A DNA stretch of 15,969 nt, from assembly GCA_044339595.1 (NCBI GenBank), contig JBIIVF010000048.1:1-15969 (forward strand), in the 5' to 3' direction. Position numbers and translations under genes: made by a program. The notes under the pieces were generated by a model. That model did no database searches. It was not told where the DNA came from and saw only the letters and a list, made by a program, of their open reading frames with translations. Source of the stretch: CAZTGZ01 sp044339595. Its GTDB lineage: Bacteria; Bacteroidota; Bacteroidia; NS11-12g; UBA9320. Positions 14,176 to 15,969 of the stretch are shown here, piece by piece. Within the stretch, counting starts at the first letter, position 1; the number at the start of each line of letters is the position of its first letter.

Positions 14176-15493
14176 AAAGAAGCATATCGACCAATATTTT
14201 GAAGACAAATTAAAAGGTCTTCAACCGGCTGCAAGTGAAGCGGATTGGCAGGCCATTTTATCTAAAATGGAACCGGCACCGCCAAGTCGCAAAAAAGGCT
14301 TTTGGTGGATTCCTCTGTTGCTTCTGCCGATTGCATTGGTTGTTGTATGGTTGTTGTATCCATTTGGTCATCCCGTTAAAAATGGATCAAAAAATTCAAC
14401 TCAGCTAACCATCGATCAATCTCATAAACCTGAACTAAATTCGACTTCCGGTGAAATTCAGCCCACTCCAAAAAAGATGGAGGATGTTTCTAAAAATTCC
14501 TCACCAGAATATTCAACAACAGAAGTAGGGTTGGCCCATCCAGAAATCAAACAAGGCAGTAAAAAGAGGGCAACAGGTGTACAAGCCGTTAACCATTCTT
14601 TCAACAAATCAAAAAATGTCGTTTCTGAAGATCCGATTGAAAACGAAAGCGATCCGAGAAGTCCAGGTCTTCAGTTATGGAATATGGACGGCCGGAGCAT
14701 CAGTGCTATGTTTGATTACAGCGAACTTCAATTCAGTATGCCTGAATTGATGCCATTCCCCTTTATGCCTCCATCCAAAAAATTGATCCCGGAAATACTA
14801 CCAAGTCCAAAAAATCCACCGGTTTTAACCCTGACTCCCTATTTTGCCGTAAATCGTTATCAGGCTCGTTTTAATGCTGAAGACCCATTGTATGACAAAT
14901 ACCGCAACGCGTCAGACCATCCGGTTTGGTTATCGGATATGGGTTTGAAAATAGAACATCAAAAAGGTAAAATGATCATGAATAGCGGCATCATTTACAG
15001 TCAGAAAGGACAACAATTCAAAGGGCAGACTCGATATATGTTGTATGATTCATTCCCGCATTTGAATCCACAAGGGCAAATCATAGGATATTTCAGGGTG
15101 AATTATCGGGATACCACCATTGAAATTAAAAATGTAACTAAAACGAGTTTTATTGAGATTCCAATTAATATAGGTAGATCCTTTCAAATTAAAAAAAGCA
15201 CCCTTACTGCTTCTGCAGGAACTACCATTTCAATTTTAACCGGATCAGACGGACTTGCGATTGCAGATAATCTCGGATTGCATCACGCCTCTGATTTGTC
15301 CCTTTTCAATTACAGAAAATGGATGCAATCGGCACAAGTTGAATTGAGCTACAAATATGCATGGAATCAGAGATTTTCCGGGGGAGTCGGTATACAACAG
15401 AGAGCCGGGTTGACAAATCTCTATAAAAACGAACCGTTTTCTCAGAAGTTTATGAATACCGGCGGATTTATAACATTAAATTTCAGATTTTAA
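14165..15493 (+). CDS. Membrane protein with anti-sigma-like N-terminus and barrel-like C-terminal half
   Basis: A 442-aa protein in three parts. Residues 1-45 are a charged cytoplasmic segment containing FEDKLKGLQPAASEADW, a motif style common in Bacteroidota proteins encoded right after ECF sigma factors. One transmembrane helix follows (about 47-66, WWIPLLLLPIALVVVWLL), then a Ser/Pro/Lys-rich linker to about 215. The final 220 residues are strand-rich and end GGFITLNFRF, like an outer-membrane barrel terminus. The start is a TTG at 14165 inside the sigma gene; the next ATG (residue 31) would cut the N-terminal segment. It probably holds the sigma factor at the inner membrane and senses an envelope state through the C-terminal part. 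The sigma-binding role is inferred from gene order. A barrel on an inner-membrane anchored protein is a topological oddity. Confidence 0.82.
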   Translation: MKDKKKHIDQYFEDKLKGLQPAASEADWQAILSKMEPAPPSRKKGFWWIPLLLLPIALVVVWLLYPFGHPVKNGSKNSTQLTIDQSHKPELNSTSGEIQPTPKKMEDVSKNSSPEYSTTEVGLAHPEIKQGSKKRATGVQAVNHSFNKSKNVVSEDPIENESDPRSPGLQLWNMDGRSISAMFDYSELQFSMPELMPFPFMPPSKKLIPEILPSPKNPPVLTLTPYFAVNRYQARFNAEDPLYDKYRNASDHPVWLSDMGLKIEHQKGKMIMNSGIIYSQKGQQFKGQTRYMLYDSFPHLNPQGQIIGYFRVNYRDTTIEIKNVTKTSFIEIPINIGRSFQIKKSTLTASAGTTISILTGSDGLAIADNLGLHHASDLSLFNYRKWMQSAQVELSYKYAWNQRFSGGVGIQQRAGLTNLYKNEPFSQKFMNTGGFITLNFRF

Positions 15494-15508
15494 GTAAGGT
15501 AAGAGCAT

Positions 15509-15969
15509 ATGAAAAGGATCATTTGGGGTTTGTTCACTTTGCTGTTGGCGGGCGCAGTTCCAACGGCAAAGGCACAAGTATGGCGGCCATTGGCAGAAGG
15601 GGTTTCTTACACGCCCTTGGCAATGACCACCGAACGCAATAATCTATATGTGTTATATGCGACAGGATTTGCCGAAAAAGGAAGACAATATGGAATTTCC
15701 GTTTGGAATGGCAGCTTTTGGCGTCAACTTCCTACCTTCAATACCGATTCTCTTTCTTCTATTACTCGCTTAAAATTCTTTAAAGGTCATCTTTATATAG
15801 CCGGAAAATTCAGAAGCGTAAGTGGTTTGCAAAATGCGGTGAACATCATTCGTTGGAATGGAAAAGAATATCAAAGTATTACGCCCAAAATTCAAAATCC
15901 GCAGAATCAATTCGGACTCATTCATGACCTTGAAATATTTGATAACAAGTTATTCATCGGGGGTGAGTT
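15509..15969 (+). CDS. Secreted beta-propeller-like protein (3' end cut by window edge)
   Basis: The open frame from ATG 15509 runs to the window edge (153 codons) with no stop. Residues 1-22 are a signal peptide (MKRIIWGLFTLLLAGA, cleavage at AKA-Q). The mature part has repeats that look like propeller blades: ISVWNGSFWRQLP; LKFFKGHLYIAGKF, then IIRWNGKEYQSI; and LEIFDNKLFIGG at the edge. Each pairs a hydrophobic YIAG/FIGG strand with a WNG turn, as in kelch or related surface propellers of Bacteroidota that often end in a type IX sorting domain; that end is not visible. It begins 15 nt after the preceding stop, with a weak AAGG site at 15496-15499, so it is likely co-transcribed with the sigma and anti-sigma-like genes. 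Function unknown. Confidence 0.78.
   Translation, partial: MKRIIWGLFTLLLAGAVPTAKAQVWRPLAEGVSYTPLAMTTERNNLYVLYATGFAEKGRQYGISVWNGSFWRQLPTFNTDSLSSITRLKFFKGHLYIAGKFRSVSGLQNAVNIIRWNGKEYQSITPKIQNPQNQFGLIHDLEIFDNKLFIGGE

Noticed and set aside
1..15969. Mobile element, CRISPR array, toxin-antitoxin or phage-defence system
   Set aside because: No transposase, integrase, direct-repeat array, attachment-site pair or recognisable defence domain was seen on either strand.

Overview
The window looks like chromosomal DNA of a Bacteroidota bacterium. This is inferred from moderately low GC, start codons preceded by the Bacteroidota -7 element TAnnTTTG rather than by strong Shine-Dalgarno sites, an ECF sigma factor overlapping a membrane protein with the usual Bacteroidota layout, and a subclass A2-type class A beta-lactamase. 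Genus or family cannot be fixed from sequence alone. No tRNA, rRNA, CRISPR array, IS element or prophage gene is visible.

Left part (1-7079). A partial RRM RNA-binding protein gene (minus strand, runs off the left edge) is divergent from a VAT-1-like quinone oxidoreductase gene. Then comes a tightly packed plus-strand cluster (1445-7079): a LolA-fold periplasmic carrier, two LolC/E-type ABC permeases, a LolD/MacB-type ATPase, a predicted outer-membrane beta-barrel and a small lipoprotein. Junctions are 2-nt gap, 4-nt overlap, 1-nt overlap, 17-nt overlap and about 3-nt gap, so the six genes probably form one operon. Together they supply an inner-membrane extractor, a periplasmic shuttle and an outer-membrane end-point. 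This is the most system-like element of the window. Its cargo (a lipid, a lipoprotein, or the lipoprotein it encodes) cannot be read from sequence.

Middle part (7126-13236). fabD (fatty-acid synthesis, plus strand) is convergent with a long minus-strand series. Read in transcription order from the right this is truB (tRNA pseudouridine-55 synthase), a DinB/YfiT-type metalloprotein, a SAM-dependent methyltransferase split by an in-frame TAA stop codon, and a class A beta-lactamase with PER-like active-site residues. After a 60-nt gap come ribF (FAD synthesis) and an M23-LysM cell-wall peptidase. The methyltransferase reads as full length except for that single nonsense codon near residue 38.

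Right part (13603-15969). After a 366-nt gene-free stretch with two perfect inverted repeats comes an ECF sigma factor. It overlaps by 11 nt a TTG-started membrane protein that has an anti-sigma-like N-terminus, one transmembrane helix and a barrel-like C-terminal half. A secreted beta-propeller-like protein follows and runs off the right edge. This looks like a cell-surface signalling unit with a possible output gene.

A cross-cutting observation: fabD, ribF and truB each have a -7 box so close to the start codon that their mRNAs are predicted to be leaderless or nearly so.
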